From the NCBI GenBank assembly GCA_004194705.1, contig SADC01000026.1, forward strand, positions 186,001-250,000: 64,000 bases of DNA. Direction: 5' to 3'. The notes under the pieces are model-generated. The model did no database searches and was not told the DNA's origin. It worked only from the letters and a program-made list of their open reading frames with translations. Both the position numbers and the translations under genes were made by a program. Each line of letters begins with the position of its first letter. Position 1 is the first letter of the stretch. The stretch comes from Ditylenchus dipsaci. Its lineage: Eukaryota; Nematoda; Chromadorea; Rhabditida; Anguinidae. Below are positions 1-11,924 of this stretch, one piece after another.

Positions 1-59
1 AAGAACTTTTTATACCAAAAGATTTTTCATATACCACATATCGGTTTCTGAAAGTTTTT

Positions 60-660
60 AACCTATTTTTTTGTCGAAGGTTCGATTCCCAATCTGACAT
101 TTTTTTAACATTCAGTTTAACTTTAATTTAACTTATTTATCATGAGGCAACAAGTAATCAATTTTTTATTGATGACTAACAAAAATACAGGCTATAATAC
201 TTCAAATTTTGAATCTTTATCTTTAACTTAAATCATAAAACATGCGTGAAAAAAATTACAAGTACATGGTGCTTATAAAAATTCGTCCGTTTCGAAATGG
301 TCATAACTTTTCTATAGGCCTTTTTTTAAAACTCTGTTTTTAGAGATAGATTCTTCTCGCCGACTATTTTTTTTGTATATATTGTGAAAAACATGATTTT
401 TGCTGTGGTTTGGGTGTTGACCATCTAGAGGCAATCCACAGGCCATGACTCAAATTACATGGGGGAACTAGCGAAAATTGTGCTTTTGACATTTTATACT
501 GAAAAATACTAAAAAATCGATCTCTAAAAACAGAATTTTGAAAAAAAAAAACTAGAAAAGACTTATAACTATTTCAAAAGGGTTAATTGAATTTTTAAAA
601 TCACGCCGATTGGAAATCGAACCTTCGACATAAAACGAGAGTGTGATCTATACCACTGCG
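60..660. repeat. Foldback element with tRNA-like ends
   Basis: The motif GTCGAAGGTTCGATTCCC near 75 recurs inverted near 606-625 (GGAAATCGAACCTTCGAC). Inside, the AAACTCTGTTTTTAGAGAT block near 330 is matched inverted near 515-535. The end motif resembles the B box of a tRNA. On the minus strand at about 665-600 an A-box-like GACGCAGTGGTATAGATC precedes it at tRNA-like spacing, so one end may derive from a tRNA. No protein is encoded. Confidence 0.6.
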
Positions 661-727
661 TCACAAGTACCTATGAGTGTAATGATATTTCTCCGTTTTT
701 TTCAAGGCAAACCCCCCCCTTTCCCCT

Positions 728-1032
728 AATCATATAGGACCACAACATCTTATCACTAAGTTGTAGCGCAACTTAAGAGCTGCAAAACCCATGCTCCAGA
801 GTTTTTTTTTTTGATAATCTGAGTGTTGAGATATGGCTTTTTGGAAAGAACAAATTTCTTAAAAAATCACTAAAATCCAGCTTTTTCTTAATTTTTTGCG
901 ATTTAAGTCATTTTTCAAGACATTGATTTTTTCCATTAGGCCATATCTCAATCTCAGATTATTAAAAAAAATTCTGGAGCAGGGGTTTTGTAGCTTTTAA
1001 GTTGAGCTACAACAAGTGACAAGATGGCTGTG
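728..1032. repeat. Palindromic MITE-like element
   Basis: The left arm (CAACATCTTATCACTAAGTTG, then AGCTGCAAAACCCATGCTCC) is matched inverted by the right arm (GGAGCAGGGGTTTTGTAGCT through CTTGTCACTTGTTG read on the other strand). Length is about 300 bp. No coding potential. Confidence 0.6.
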
Positions 1033-1033
1033 G

Positions 1034-1210
1034 TAAGAAGTCGTTTTGGTAAGAAATTTTTCAGTGAGAATTGTTTCGGTAAGAAATTTTTCGGTGACAG
1101 CAGGAAAAACGGTATTTTGGTAAAAGATTTTTTAATGCGAGGTTATTTCGGTAAGTAATTTTTTAATAACAGCACGAAAATTTTCTTACCAAACGACTTC
1201 TTACCAAATC
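1034..1210. repeat. Iterated-motif foldback (GGTAAGAAA units)
   Basis: Four to five degenerate copies of a unit containing TTTCGGTAAGAAATTTTT run in direct order. The block starts with GGTAAGAAGTCGTTTTGG and ends with the inverse, CCAAACGACTTCTTACC. It is a small example of the architecture seen repeatedly in this window. Confidence 0.6.
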
Positions 1211-1246
1211 GGCGCTTATACTTCGTGTGAAGTTTAAAGCTTAATA

Positions 1247-1465
1247 AAACATTTGATCACTTAATGGTTTTTGCGCGCCTGGTATGACAAAAATTAGAAT
1301 TGGCGGGGACACTTCTCTTTGGTCTCTGACTGTACTCTTTGCAGTTATTTCGAACGACTTTAAAGAGTAAAGTAAGAGATGAAACAGAAGTGTCCCTCGC
1401 CAGTTCAAAATTTTTGTCACGCCACTTCGCGCAAAAACCATGATACTTTAAGTGATGAAAATTTT
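1247..1465. repeat. Palindromic MITE-like element
   Basis: ATCACTTAATGGTTTTTGCGCG on the left is matched inverted by CGCGCAAAAACCATG..TTAAGTGAT on the right. Inner blocks ATTGGCGGGGACACTTC and AAGTGTCCCTCGCCAGTT also pair. The central reading frame of 66 codons is palindrome-derived and not a gene. Confidence 0.6.
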
Positions 1466-2585
1466 TGTCAGCTTCTTAAAATTACCTCACAATTGTTTGG
1501 GGCCCAATAGTAGTACTTATCCACCACAATTAAGCTAAGTTCAGTGTGCCATTCAGTAGAGAAGCTGCAGCGCTACAAAATTGTATAAGACAAAAGGATA
1601 GTAACCCCACATTGATAAAAAAGGGCTTTGAAAATCCGTCGAAAACTTTTGTTGCACATATTAAAACTAGACTTTATTAAATTGGTAAATCTATACCACT
1701 AAAATGTAAAATAAATAACTAATTTTGAACTTTAGTCTATTCAATATAATTACAGATGCGTATTACTTTTGCTTTGTACTGTAAGGTCTATACTGTATTA
1801 ATTACTTGTTTTACTTTTGCATTACTACAAATCAATCAATACTTCTTCTCAAAACTTTATCTTATTTTCTAATAGGTATTTATTTTGAAATATTAAAAAA
1901 AAACTTTGAAAAAATAGGTTTTGTCAACACGGGAAATGCACATACCGTCATATTTGCGCATTCCCAAAAAAAAAGCCGTTGCTAGGGGTTATCAAAAAAT
2001 AAGCACCGCCGCCTCAAAGAAAAATAATGGGAAGTGCCCTGAACAATCTAAACTTTGGAAGATTGTGAAATTTCCGAGTGCTCAACTTTGAAGGCCATTG
2101 TATCAAAACTGAGTGAAAAAATCGTAAAATCGATGCGTTCGATCGTGTTCAGCACATTGTGAATAGGACATTGGTGTAATAATCTGGCATACTGAAAATT
2201 GCTATGAGACGCTTGGTACGGTTCCAAGTCCAAAATTAGAAAAAATCGCTCTTAAGATTTGGGCTGTCCAAAATGGTCAGTCATCAACTAAATAGATCAT
2301 ACAAAGCTACTAGACGAAATTGATTTCAAAAGCTAAAAGGTCGAATTTTGATAAATTAAGGTTAAAAATAAAAGTTGAACACTTATTTCAAGCAGTGTTT
2401 TTACTTAAAATGTTTTCTTGTAAGGCAAAGCAAAACTTCTGACACCGAGGTTATTTTAGCGTGGTTCATTTGCTTGTAAAACTCCTTTCCAAATCCAAAA
2501 ATCACTGTCAAATTTCAAATTTCACCAACCAGGGAGGTGCCCTGACTGTGATCTGGAAGAACTTCGATGAGAAATTTTGACCCTA
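1466..2585. other. Gene-free AT-rich stretch
   Basis: No convincing exon, RNA gene or long inverted repeat is visible. Only short low-complexity runs and short reading frames without recognisable domains occur. Confidence 0.5.
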
Positions 2586-3291
2586 CCTGAGTATACCGCC
2601 ACCCCCCCCACCCCCCCCCCCTTCAAATGAAATTTTTTAAAAGTCTTTCCAAACACCTATATCGTCCTAAAATCAGCTCAGAAGTTAAAAAAGAAATTAT
2701 TTTTGAGTTCTGGTTTATAAAAATTGAGTTTTGGGAATTTTGAATTTTTTTGCATTTGACCATTTGCTTGTTTTGGTCACTGGAGCTGGGCGAAACAGTC
2801 TCTAAATGCATTTTTGTCAAGTGTCTTGCTCGCAATTATGTCCAAGGTAAGTGAGTTCGCGCATCTCCAACTCTCAAGCCCCTTGCGCACCTTCGGGGCG
2901 CAAGGCGCTTAGAAGCTTGGAGTTGAGATGCGCACACCAACATACCTTAGACGCAAATCACTCGAAAGTGACTCTGGATGCATAAAAATGTATGCATACT
3001 TAAGTTTCTTTATGCGGTAGGCCCTAGTCAACAAAACTATGTTCAACATCTTCCTTTTTACACTAAATTGGTCTATTTTTGGTCTTTTCTCACCCCAAAA
3101 TAGCCTAAATCCCATCAAAAACGGTCAAATTAGGTATTCTTGGGTGGTCTCAAAACTCAATTTTTGATTAACTAGAACTTAAAAATAATGTCTTTTTTGA
3201 GCTTCTGAGACAATTTTAGGTCGATATAGGGTGTTTGGAAACACTTTAAAAAAATTCATTTAGGGAGGGGGTATACTCCGGTAGCGCCAAA
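2586..3291. repeat. Palindromic composite repeat with C/G tracts near its ends
   Basis: The left end GAGTATACCGCCACCCCCCC and right end GGGGTATACTCCGGTAGCGCC are inverted partners. Next inward, TTTTTTAAAAGTCTTTCCAAACACC pairs with GGTGTTTGGAAACACTTT. The core is the GCGC family: a TCTAAG/GTAAGTG-like block near 2840, the GCGCACCTTCGGGGCGCAAGG hairpin near 2885, and the tail ending in a CACTCGAAAGTGACTCTGG block near 2960. Related copies occur at about 7.8, 19.1, 27.4, 30.3, 32.1, 39.3, 42.6 and 44.9 kb. Confidence 0.65.
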
Positions 3292-4990
3292 AAAAATTTT
3301 TCTGTGTATTCTTGTAGAGCGTGTCCATATTCCTGACAAATATTGCTCACCAGCTCTGAAGGTCCACAAAATGTGGTAGAAGGTCACTTAAAGTTCTAAA
3401 AACACCTCGATACCCATGTCATGGTTTTTCATAGCTGACCCTTAGGCCATGGGTCATTCCTAAAAATTTTATTGAGTTTCAGAAGTGGCGAGCCGAATTC
3501 ACATGGGATTCGAGCATGCTCTACAAGAATACGCTCGTTATATCACTGCCGATTTTTCAAAAGTATTATATCAAGAACCGCCGATCTTAGTGGCAAAGCT
3601 TCAATTTTTTTCAAAAACGACTGGTAAAATAAAAATGCGTACCATATTTCTAATAGGACTGTCGAATCAGGCTCGGCAAAATATTTCGAACATGGGCTAA
3701 AACAAGTGTCGGACTCTAAGCAGGAACGAACTTCAGGGAGTGTTGTTATGTCGAGAGTAGACTGTACCTTATTTGGATTACAAAAGCAGCTTTCTAAGCA
3801 AATCAACTTCAAAAATACTTCATGACACTTTTCGAAATAATTTTTTGATTTATCGACAGCAAATGGTATATATAGAAAAAATTATCAGCATGAAGTTCGG
3901 AGTCTACTTTTTGTGGTTTCTTATTTTAATTAGATTGTTTATAGAATCTTTTAATGATTTTTTAGAAATATTTCCACTGCAATTTGACTTTTGCTTCATA
4001 GCATGTGTTTCTTCAAGCCTGTGCATGCCAAACATCAAAAAATCTCTGATAGAATATAGTTTTCAAATATATTTTAGTACATGGTGAGCTTTAGGAAAAT
4101 AAACGGTACTTATACGGCTTACCACCCTAAAGACACGTTCACCATTATTGTCGACCCAGGTGTAGATCTAAGCGTCATTTTAACGGGAGAAGTGCTGCCA
4201 ATTTTCGTTATCTAATAAAAAAAATTGTGATTCAGGGCTTGTGATTTAATCCCTGAATTTTAGGGCTTCAAAATGAGCTATAAACAAGCTACATCTGATA
4301 TATCTGAGGATAAAATTCTTATGTCCGCATTCAATTCGACACTAAAGCTCACAGTCTGACGAATTTTATACAACATCTTTATAACAGATGTAGCTTGTTA
4401 ATATCTTATTTTGCAGCCCTGAATCTTAGCTACAAGATAGTACAAACAGAATTTTTTTTCAATAGAGTACAAAATTTACAGCCCTTCCCACGTTAAAAAT
4501 CGACACTTGGGTTGATGAGCATTGTAAATGTGCCGAAAACCACCCTAAATTTTTTGAAAATTGACCCGAAGAAAAATTCAAACCTATTAGTTTTTAGAAC
4601 ATGGTTTTTTTAATTTTCAATTGTTTTAGTCTGTAATTTGTTTTTGTCTAGGCATATTTAACAAAGTTTTTTCTTGTTTAAAAGCCCTCTTTTCACGATT
4701 AAAGACTCACTTTTTGATTTTTGAAAATTTTGTTTTCAACAGAACTCATTGAATTCTTGAATTTATCTTAAATATAAGTCTCTTGAATTTAATATTGTCG
4801 ATGTATGGCCTTTCAAAAAAACATTTTTGAAAAAAGTGATTTAAAAGTTAAAAATAATGAAAAAAAAATGTTATAGACCGAACCAATTTTGATTTAAAAA
4901 AACACCCTGTACCACGGAAAAAACTTATATTATGAGTTTCCGATCTGAGAATTGAAACCTATCTGAAAACAATTTTAAAAATAAATTTTC
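3292..4990. other. Gene-free stretch with a degraded Tigger-like end and a weak foldback
   Basis: At 3715-3770 the text (GGAACGAACTTCAGGGAGTG ... GAGAGTAGACTGTA) matches the right end of the CAGTC-type elements listed below. At about 4120-4545, CACCCTAAAGACACG and its surroundings recur inverted as an imperfect foldback. A 104-codon reading frame at 3773-4087 is hydrophobic and AT-rich, with no recognised family, so I do not call it a gene. Confidence 0.4.
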
Positions 4991-4995
4991 CAAGG

Positions 4996-5246
4996 TACCG
5001 TATTTCCTCTAATAGCTCACCCTGCTCTAATAACTCACCCCCCTCAACTTTGAGGCCTATATCTCAGCTCGGAACAAATATTTTGCAAAGCTGTTTATTG
5101 CATTTTCTTAATTCCCACGAGCTCTACCGATTCCAGTTTTTAAATTTAATTTTCACCAAAAATCTCGAGTTCGACCCCAAATTTTTCCAATTTTCAGCGA
5201 TCCAAAAAATAACTCACCCGGGTGAGTTATTAGAGGAAATACGGTA
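4996..5246. repeat. MITE, TACCGTATTTCCTCTAATA family
   Basis: Terminal inverted repeats are TACCGTATTTCCTCTAATA on the left and TATTAGAGGAAATACGGTA on the right. The interior carries the family signature TATATCTCAGC, a TTTGCAAA/CTGTTT block and CGAGCTCTACCGATTCC. Length is 251 bp. Other copies lie at about 6417, 18420, 33088, 45405, 50484, 51833 and 53546. It encodes nothing and must have moved by a transposase supplied elsewhere. Confidence 0.85.
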
Positions 5247-5339
5247 AATTGCTGTTTTAGGTATTTAGGTTAATGTTTCTAACCCTAAAAACACACGTCA
5301 AATGGAAGTAGGAAGTCGAACTGCGCTAGTACGCACATA

Positions 5340-5640
5340 TACAGGGCGGTCCGAAAAGATTTTGGCAAATTCATGATTTTCTCACCATGTTCATGTTCAG
5401 CATAGTCGATTTACTTATGAAACTACCTCAGCATAAAAACTTGCTTTTAAATTTCAAATTCCGCTCAACACAATGAAATTTGAATGTGCTTACATTGGAT
5501 TATCAGTATTCTTTCGAATAATTTTTGTCTCGAGCGGAATTTAAAATTTTGAAGCGAAACCTCATGTTAAAGCTCTTCTACATGCAAATTGACGATGCTG
5601 AGCACAAATCCGGGTCAGAATCATAAACTTGATTAGCTAA
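5340..5640. repeat. Foldback with GTTCAGCATGGTCGA-type arms
   Basis: ATGTTCAGCATAGTCGATTT near 5392 pairs with the inverse region AATTGACGATGCTGAGCAC near 5590. Around the centre, AAATTCCGCTCAACA near 5457 pairs with TCGAGCGGAATTTAAA near 5531. The same arm motif recurs in the foldbacks at 24.3, 29.75 and 37.4 kb. Confidence 0.6.
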
Positions 5641-6159
5641 AAAAAACACCTAAAAACATTTTACGAGTTATTTTAAATAGTTCATTTTTGACATTTCCAT
5701 TTTTAGCCTATCTTAAAACACAAAAACAGCGCTACAAAATTCAATATAATTAAGGGCTGCCAACGCAGAAGAATCGGGTTAAAAGCAGATTTCTTTCACA
5801 ACTTAAAAATTTTCCAAAATGACTAGTTTTTTATTTTTTAGTCCATTTTTCCAAATTTTTTCAATAATTAAAAAAACTTTTATGCGCATTGAAAATCGTT
5901 TTTTTTTGAGGAGTATAGTTAGCTATTATGTGTGTGGGATTTATCACGAAACTTAAAGCGGAAAAAATACAACTTGAAAAGTTACAAAAGCGCACCTAAT
6001 GACCAACCAACTTCAAACGGTTTTACTCGGCTTTTGTAATATGATTTCAAGAAAAGAGCTCTTGGGAGTTCAGGCTGAAGATAGGAATAATATGAAAATG
6101 TTCATTTTTCCGTTATGACCAACTTTTCTCATGGGCTTTCTTGTTTTTTACAGATTGCG

Positions 6160-6366
6160 TCAGTAGTACAGGTACCAAGTTTTTGCCAATCAAAGGATGC
6201 CGCCTTCTTGTCCTACCTATTGGGCACTTTCAAAGATAAGCCCATAGTTATGGGAGGGTGTTAAGCTTCGCCCCTTTTTGACCCATACCTATGGGGCACT
6301 ACTGAATATTTCGCCCGAACAAAAAGGCGGCATCTTTTGATTGGCAAAAACTTGGTCGTTGTACTT
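6160..6366. repeat. Palindromic MITE-like element
   Basis: ACCAAGTTTTTGCCAATCAA and GATGCCGCCTT near 6176 are matched inverted by AAGGCGGCATC and TTGATTGGCAAAAACTTGGT near 6324-6355. No coding content. Confidence 0.7.
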
Positions 6367-6416
6367 GGTCGCTAATATGATAAATGCGAAATAATTGCGT
6401 AATAAAGATAAAAATA

Positions 6417-6675
6417 TACCGTATATATTTTTTTTATTAAAAGACCATGGTCGTTTATTTTTCGACCCCCTGAAAATCTGAAATGGATCTCGAAATTTTC
6501 GGGTGAAAATCTAAAATCTCAAAAATAGAATCGCTACAGCTCGTGCGAGTTAAGAAAACGCAAGAACAGATCTGCAAATATTCACTCTAGGCTGAGATAT
6601 CGTTCCTCAAAAGGGTCGTTTATAATAGAGTGGTCGTTAATTAGAGAGTGGTCCTTTATTAAAGAATATACGGTA
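6417..6675. repeat. MITE, TACCGTAT family, diverged copy
   Basis: Starts with TACCGTATATATTTTTTTTA and ends with TAAAGAATATACGGTA. Interior family signature CTGAGATATCG and CGTGCGAGTTAAGAAAACGC is present in inverted orientation relative to the 4996 copy. Confidence 0.75.
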
Positions 6676-7720
6676 ACTGAAAAGTGTCTTTTTCAAGCCA
6701 CCTCGTACAAATGCATACTAGGGCTTAGAGAGTGAAATTATGTTTAAAATATTCTGAAAAGGCAATTTATTCATGAGATTTTGAAGCAATTTTTTTAGAA
6801 AAGTTTCAATTTAAATTTCAGAAACTGCTAACAAATGTTTTTTTTGAATCAGAAAAACCAATCAAGATGTTTTTTGGTCAATTTTAAAAAGTTTAGGATC
6901 AGCAGTCCGATTGCTTTTGTGAGCGGGATGAGTATCATATTTATAATAACTTGTTGTCACTTTACTTTTTTAATGTTGTTGTTTAAAATAAAAGTTATTG
7001 TTCTAGTGACAAACTAGGGCTTGAAAGGCAGAAATGACATTTGAAAATTTATTTCAGCAATTCATATTTTTGCTTCTGCAGTTTTGTCATTGAATTATTG
7101 TAGCTCTTCATGTGTAAGGAAAAAAAATACATATTGATAGAACATTACCTTCATTGACTTCCGACATTAACAGCTGCAACATATATTTCAGATACTACTG
7201 GGTGACAAAAAAATTTTGCAAAATTCAAACGCTGATAACCGCATTGCGACAAATGGTTTCACAGCCGTTCTTAGAATCACAGGCGATTTGAACTTGAAGT
7301 AGTAGTATATGATGTGAAAAACACAATTTTCGCTTGGTCTCCCTGCACATTGGGCCTTGCCCATCCAGACACCATTCATAGACCAGGACCCAAACCACAG
7401 GGGCACTAAGTATACAATTGACATTATATACTAATCGAAATTGCCGTAATTCTTAAAACGGCTGTGTAATTTGCTTGTCGAAATTCGACGTCTACGAGAA
7501 CTTATGAGCATTTTAAATCCGTGGAATTTTTCGGTCCACCCTGTACTTTTACAGATCAGACAAATTTAGACCGACATTTGCAGTCTGTAAAAATTTTGGC
7601 ACCTTTAGAGTTCCGCCACTCATATTCGGGTTTTTCGAAAATTGACCCAAAATTACCTTCCAAAATCATTTTTTCTGAGCAAGACGATAAAAGAGACATA
7701 TCTTAACATTTTTTAATAAA
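6676..7720. other. Gene-free stretch
   Basis: No exon with splice sites or known motif could be supported. Short open frames at 6835-7017 (+) and 7188-7424 (-) are AT-rich with no family resemblance. Confidence 0.4.
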
Positions 7721-7739
7721 AAATTTGTGTTTTGTAAAG

Positions 7740-8110
7740 AAAATATGCCTCCAACTCCTCAGCCAAAGATGGTTCTTTTAGGGTATTTTTCACCAATTTT
7801 AGCCTTTTTCAAGCCACGTGAAGATAAAACGATATATTTTGAACAAGTTTTTACTTCACCTACACACTTTACTTCACCTTATATAAACTCTAGTATTTTC
7901 ATGCATACAGTGTCACTCCCGAGTGATTCGTATATCAGGTATAGACATGATTGCGAGCAAAACTCTTGATCATAAAATGCATATAGAGGCTCTTTTTGCC
8001 ACGGTCCAAGATTTTCTTTATGCATTTTTGATCAAGAGTCTTGCTTGGAATAATGTCTAAGGTACTTATGGGCGCGCATTTCTAACCAAGCAAGCCCCTG
8101 CACCCCCGCA
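7740..8110. repeat. Fragment of the GCGC palindromic repeat family
   Basis: Contains the family arm: TTCATGCATACAGTGTCACTCCCGAGTGATT near 7900, ACTCTTGATCATAAAATGCAT near 7963, TTGATCAAGAGTCTTGCTTGG near 8028 and TGTCTAAGGTACTTATGG near 8053. The GCGC hairpin is truncated. Confidence 0.55.
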
Positions 8111-8124
8111 TGAATTGTACTAAA

Positions 8125-8300
8125 TCTCCGCCGGTGGAAAACTTTTTTAACCTATTTTTTGGCAACGGATCGCGCTGATTTTTCGAGGACTAGTTACTCT
8201 TAAGCATGTCAACAGAACCTGAAAAAAATCAGCTCTGTCGTCGCCAAAAAGTGGGTTAAAAAAATTTCTCCGGCGAACATTCAGCACAATTTATGCTGAA
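8125..8300. repeat. Small foldback
   Basis: TCTCCGCCGGTGGAAAACTT and TTTTTGGCAACG near 8125-8165 pair with GTCGCCAAAAAGTGGG and TTCTCCGGCGAACATTCAGC near 8238-8283. AATTGTACTAAAT outside the left arm loosely matches the inverted AGCACAATTTATG. Confidence 0.5.
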
Positions 8301-9009
8301 TATCCAGAAAGCACTTTTTTGAAAAAGTGAAAAATAGCCGGGTTGTTTTGCCCCAACATTTCGTACATAGCTGCACAAATATTTTATTTTGGGCAGGTTT
8401 TTAAATAACACAATAAGCTTTAAATATACATGATGTGTTCAAAACTGAACAAAAATGCCTTATATTACCGTATGATTTCAAAAAAAAACAAGCGTATTTT
8501 ATTTTACAGTAGGATTTGAGATCTATATTAACTGAGAGTTATTTTTATTCAAATAGTTATAGACTTTATTTATTTTTTCATCAAAAATATCTGATCGCTG
8601 TTATATTGTTAGAAAAACATCAAAATGTTTTGTACTTAGAAGAGTTTTAAAACTGGGATATTGTTTCGTGGAAAGCCAGCCACTAGACGTTTGACTTCAC
8701 AAAAGAAAGTCCATTCTTCCGACATGAAGAAGTTTGCATCTGATGACTCAAATCTCTTAATAAATGGTGTGGCAGGCATATTTTTTGCATGTTGTGAGTG
8801 AAAAGAGTTTAAAAGAAGCCTTAAAAATAAATATATTTACACTTTTAAATTATTTAATGCAAAAAATTATTGGTATTGAAAAAATCTTTGTGCCATGGTC
8901 CTTCGAGCTGACTGGCTGGTGGTGTAAAGACTAATTGAGTGATGATATTTGAGAATATTGAATATATTGAGCCGGTTTTTAAGTTTGGGGGTAAAGGCAG
9001 TCATGTTGA

Positions 9010-9265
9010 AAATGCCGAAAAACTGTAAAGATGAGAAAACTGTAGTACAGTCAAAAACTGTATAATACTTAAAAACTGTAGCAAAGTTTGAAAACTGTAG
9101 CACAGTTAGAAAAGGTAGTCGAAACTGTAGTATAGTTTTCAAAACCGCACTACAGTTTTGACTACTTTTTCTAACTGTATTTCTTACTGTAAAAAAAGTG
9201 TGCTACAGTTTTAAGTGTTATACAGTTTTTGCAATTTAAGTACTTTTTTTCCCATACGTTTGCAA
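9010..9265. repeat. Iterated-motif foldback (AAACTGTAGTACAGTT units)
   Basis: About a dozen degenerate copies of AACTGTAGYACAGTTTT run through this block in both polarities; the unit itself is nearly palindromic. A second copy of the same family is at 11358-11652. The 91-codon reading frame overlapping it (8867-9142 minus) is an artefact of the iterated motif. Confidence 0.7.
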
Positions 9266-9516
9266 ACTGTAACACGATCCTGATCCGGTGTCTGAACAGT
9301 ACAGTTTCAAAACCGAGTGGACCAGGCTGCATTAGACTGATTCTCTTAAAATATTGGTAAAAAAACCTTTGAAACGCTTATCAGAAATAATCCTGTATTC
9401 AGACTCTAGATCAGGGTCAAAGATAATCTTTGTTTGTCATCCGTATTCAACTACGTGGCCAGAATCAGGATCAAGAATTATCTATGATCCAGATCCGGAG
9501 TCTGAACAGGTGCCTT

Positions 9517-9883
9517 AAAGGACCATGAAACTTGATAAGCACAGCAATTTGCGCAATTTGAATTCGCGCAGGACCACCCTAATTTTGTCCATAATGTTTT
9601 GAATTAATTTTTTTGTGTGCATTGAAAATTTGAATACCATTTATGAGTAAATTTTTATAACAGATTCATATAAGTAGTTATGGTACATTGAAAGCAGGAT
9701 AAGTCGTCAGATCTGGCATTGTCAAGCAACGTTGAGCTCGAGTAGTGGATGGTTCTACATTTTGAAAAATTTTTACATGCTAACAAAAAACGATTTGAAA
9801 ACATTATTGACAAAATTAGGGTGGTCCCGCGCGAATTCAAAATTCCCAAATTCCTGTGCTTATCAAGTTTCATGGTCCTTTAA
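9517..9883. repeat. MITE with AAAGGACCATGAAACTTGAT ends
   Basis: AAAGGACCATGAAACTTGAT at the left is matched by ATCAAGTTTCATGGTCCTTT at the right. Internally GCGCAGGACCACCCTAATTT pairs with AAATTAGGGTGGTCCCGCGC. A second copy is at 57947-58206. Confidence 0.85.
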
Positions 9884-10189
9884 ACGTTATTTTACAATAT
9901 CTGTTTTTGACTTTTACAATCTTTTCAAACCTATCCGAGAATAGGTACCGGTTTTAGAGCTCGGTCCCAACTGTTGTTTTTTCAAATTTTTTTGCTCCGT
10001 CACGTGATTAATTCAGCAATGTGGAACTACTTGTAGAAATTTTTGAACAGATGCGAAAAATATCGGGAATTTGTTGAATGGTAAATGCTCTATTTTTTCA
10101 TTGTTTGTTGATCTTAATGAACTTTTTTAAGATAGCACTACAAAAAACGAATGATTTTTTGTAAATACTTACTGTTATTTCGCTCTTCG

Positions 10190-10705
10190 CAAGATACTAA
10201 AAAATTGTGGTTTCCTCAGCGAAATATGATTTTAACGTCAACGTTGATTTGAATTTTTTTGATAGTCTTGCTAAACACTCCCAAAGCCCTTTTTTTAACC
10301 CGCTTTAAAATTTTTTTCTGGTGTAGTTTTTCTTGCTCTGTCTAATGGTGTACATTGATAACTAAAAAAATCACGCTATTACAATTTCGTTGCGTTCTTA
10401 ATTTTCAAAACCGCTTTTAAAAAACGATTGCCATTAATACCTCAAAAAAAAGCCCGCAATCCTCGCTTTTTTAAAATTTTGAATCACTCTATTCGATTAT
10501 AGAAATTGACGAGATCTGCCCTCTTGAAGTTTCATACACAAAAATATTAGCTTGCTCGGTTCGTAGGGGCAGCTGACTTGCAAATAGAGATTTACTTTTA
10601 TTTTATTATTTTTTTGATCATTTATTTATTTATTTTATTTTTTCACTTTTTTCACTATCGTGTTTAGCACAGTTAACCAGTTAACATAAATCTTACAGTT
10701 TTCTT
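10190..10705. repeat. Single arm of the large foldback found at 36-38 kb
   Basis: AGTCTTGCTAAACACTCCCA near 10264, GACGAGATCTGCCCTCTTGAAG near 10508 and AGGGGCAGCTGACTTGCAAAT near 10566 match, in the same order, 37713-37980. The opposite arm is missing, so this is a truncated or solo-arm copy. Confidence 0.6.
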
Positions 10706-11357
10706 TGGTCTGTTTAAAAACTCGGCCGGGGTGGCCTGTGCACATGCCTGACTACATCAATAAAAGGTAGAGAATCTCTAAGTTTTTATTAGTCAAGAAA
10801 ATAATAAATTAATGATAAATATTTAGGCCACTTTTTAAAACTTATAAAAGTTATCAAATGTGATAAAGATGTAATAAAAAATCAAAACGTAATCACATTA
10901 ACTAAAACACAAAAACGTATAACAACATTCTTCTTTCTCAATTATAGAGATCTTTCAAAATATTTCGAAAACGAAAAACTTTCTCTCGCCGTCATTCCGG
11001 ATCTGCTTTTTTTTATCAATCATCAAAGTTTGAAACTTCTTGTGTCCGTTTAAGTCTCTGCTGCATTATAAGAATGATTTTAAACGTTTTAAAAAATTTT
11101 AAATTTTAAAATTTTAAAAAACTATACGTGGATTGAAATTTTTACATTCACACATAATAAAGATAGTATCTAACATACCTTTTCTTTGTTTTGAAAAAGT
11201 CTTCAGCGCATGAGTGACCTTGTAGAGCAGCTATTTATATTTTAAGTTCAATGTTGCTGTTTTTTAATTTCCGGTAAAATTTTAAATTTTTTCCGCCAAG
11301 GGTTGGCCGCGTACAAAAAACTTTGAAATCTTAGGGTGGACCAGTTATATGAAAAAC
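10706..11357. other. Gene-free AT-rich stretch
   Basis: No exon, RNA gene or clear inverted repeat was found. Confidence 0.4.
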
Positions 11358-11652
11358 GCCGCAGAACAGTACCACAGTTGCAAAAACTGTATAATACTTA
11401 AAAACTGTAGCACAGTTTCAAAACTGTAGAACAGTTAGAAAAAGTAGTCAAAACTGCAGTATGGTTTTGAAAACAGTACTACAGTTTTGACTACTTTTCT
11501 AACTGTGCTACAGTTTTCAAACTGTGTAAACTGTGTTAAAAACAGTAATACAGTTTGACTAACATTTTCAACTGTACTACAGTTTTTCAAGTGTCATACA
11601 GTTTTAAACTGTACTACAGTTTTTGCAACTGTAGTATAGTTTTTCGGCGATT
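11358..11652. repeat. Iterated-motif foldback (AAACTGTAGTACAGTT units), second copy
   Basis: Runs of AAAAACTGTAGCACAGTTT, GTACTACAGTTTTGACTAC and similar units in both polarities, matching 9010-9265. The two copies share the tell-tale ACTGTATAATACTTAAAAAC stretch. Confidence 0.7.
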
Positions 11653-11924
11653 TTGACATAACTGGGGTAGACTCATGAAAAATATAAAAAAAGTAGCATT
11701 TAAACCAGGCCTGCAATCTGTACTTTTTAAAAAGATTGCTATTTGTAGGGCTCGAAATATTCTTTATCTTTGAACTCTTATACTTAAAAATGCCAAAAAT
11801 CAATAAGTCAAACCTCGTAATAGTGCACTAGAGAAAATCTCGAAATAGTATGAGTTTTACCGACTCATAAAATCAGTATCGATGCAATGCGAATCACGAA
11901 TTATTATTTAATATTTTTTTTTAA

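Noticed and set aside
8867..9142. 91-codon minus-strand gene
   Set aside because: The frame is largely the AACTGTAGTACAGTT iterated repeat.
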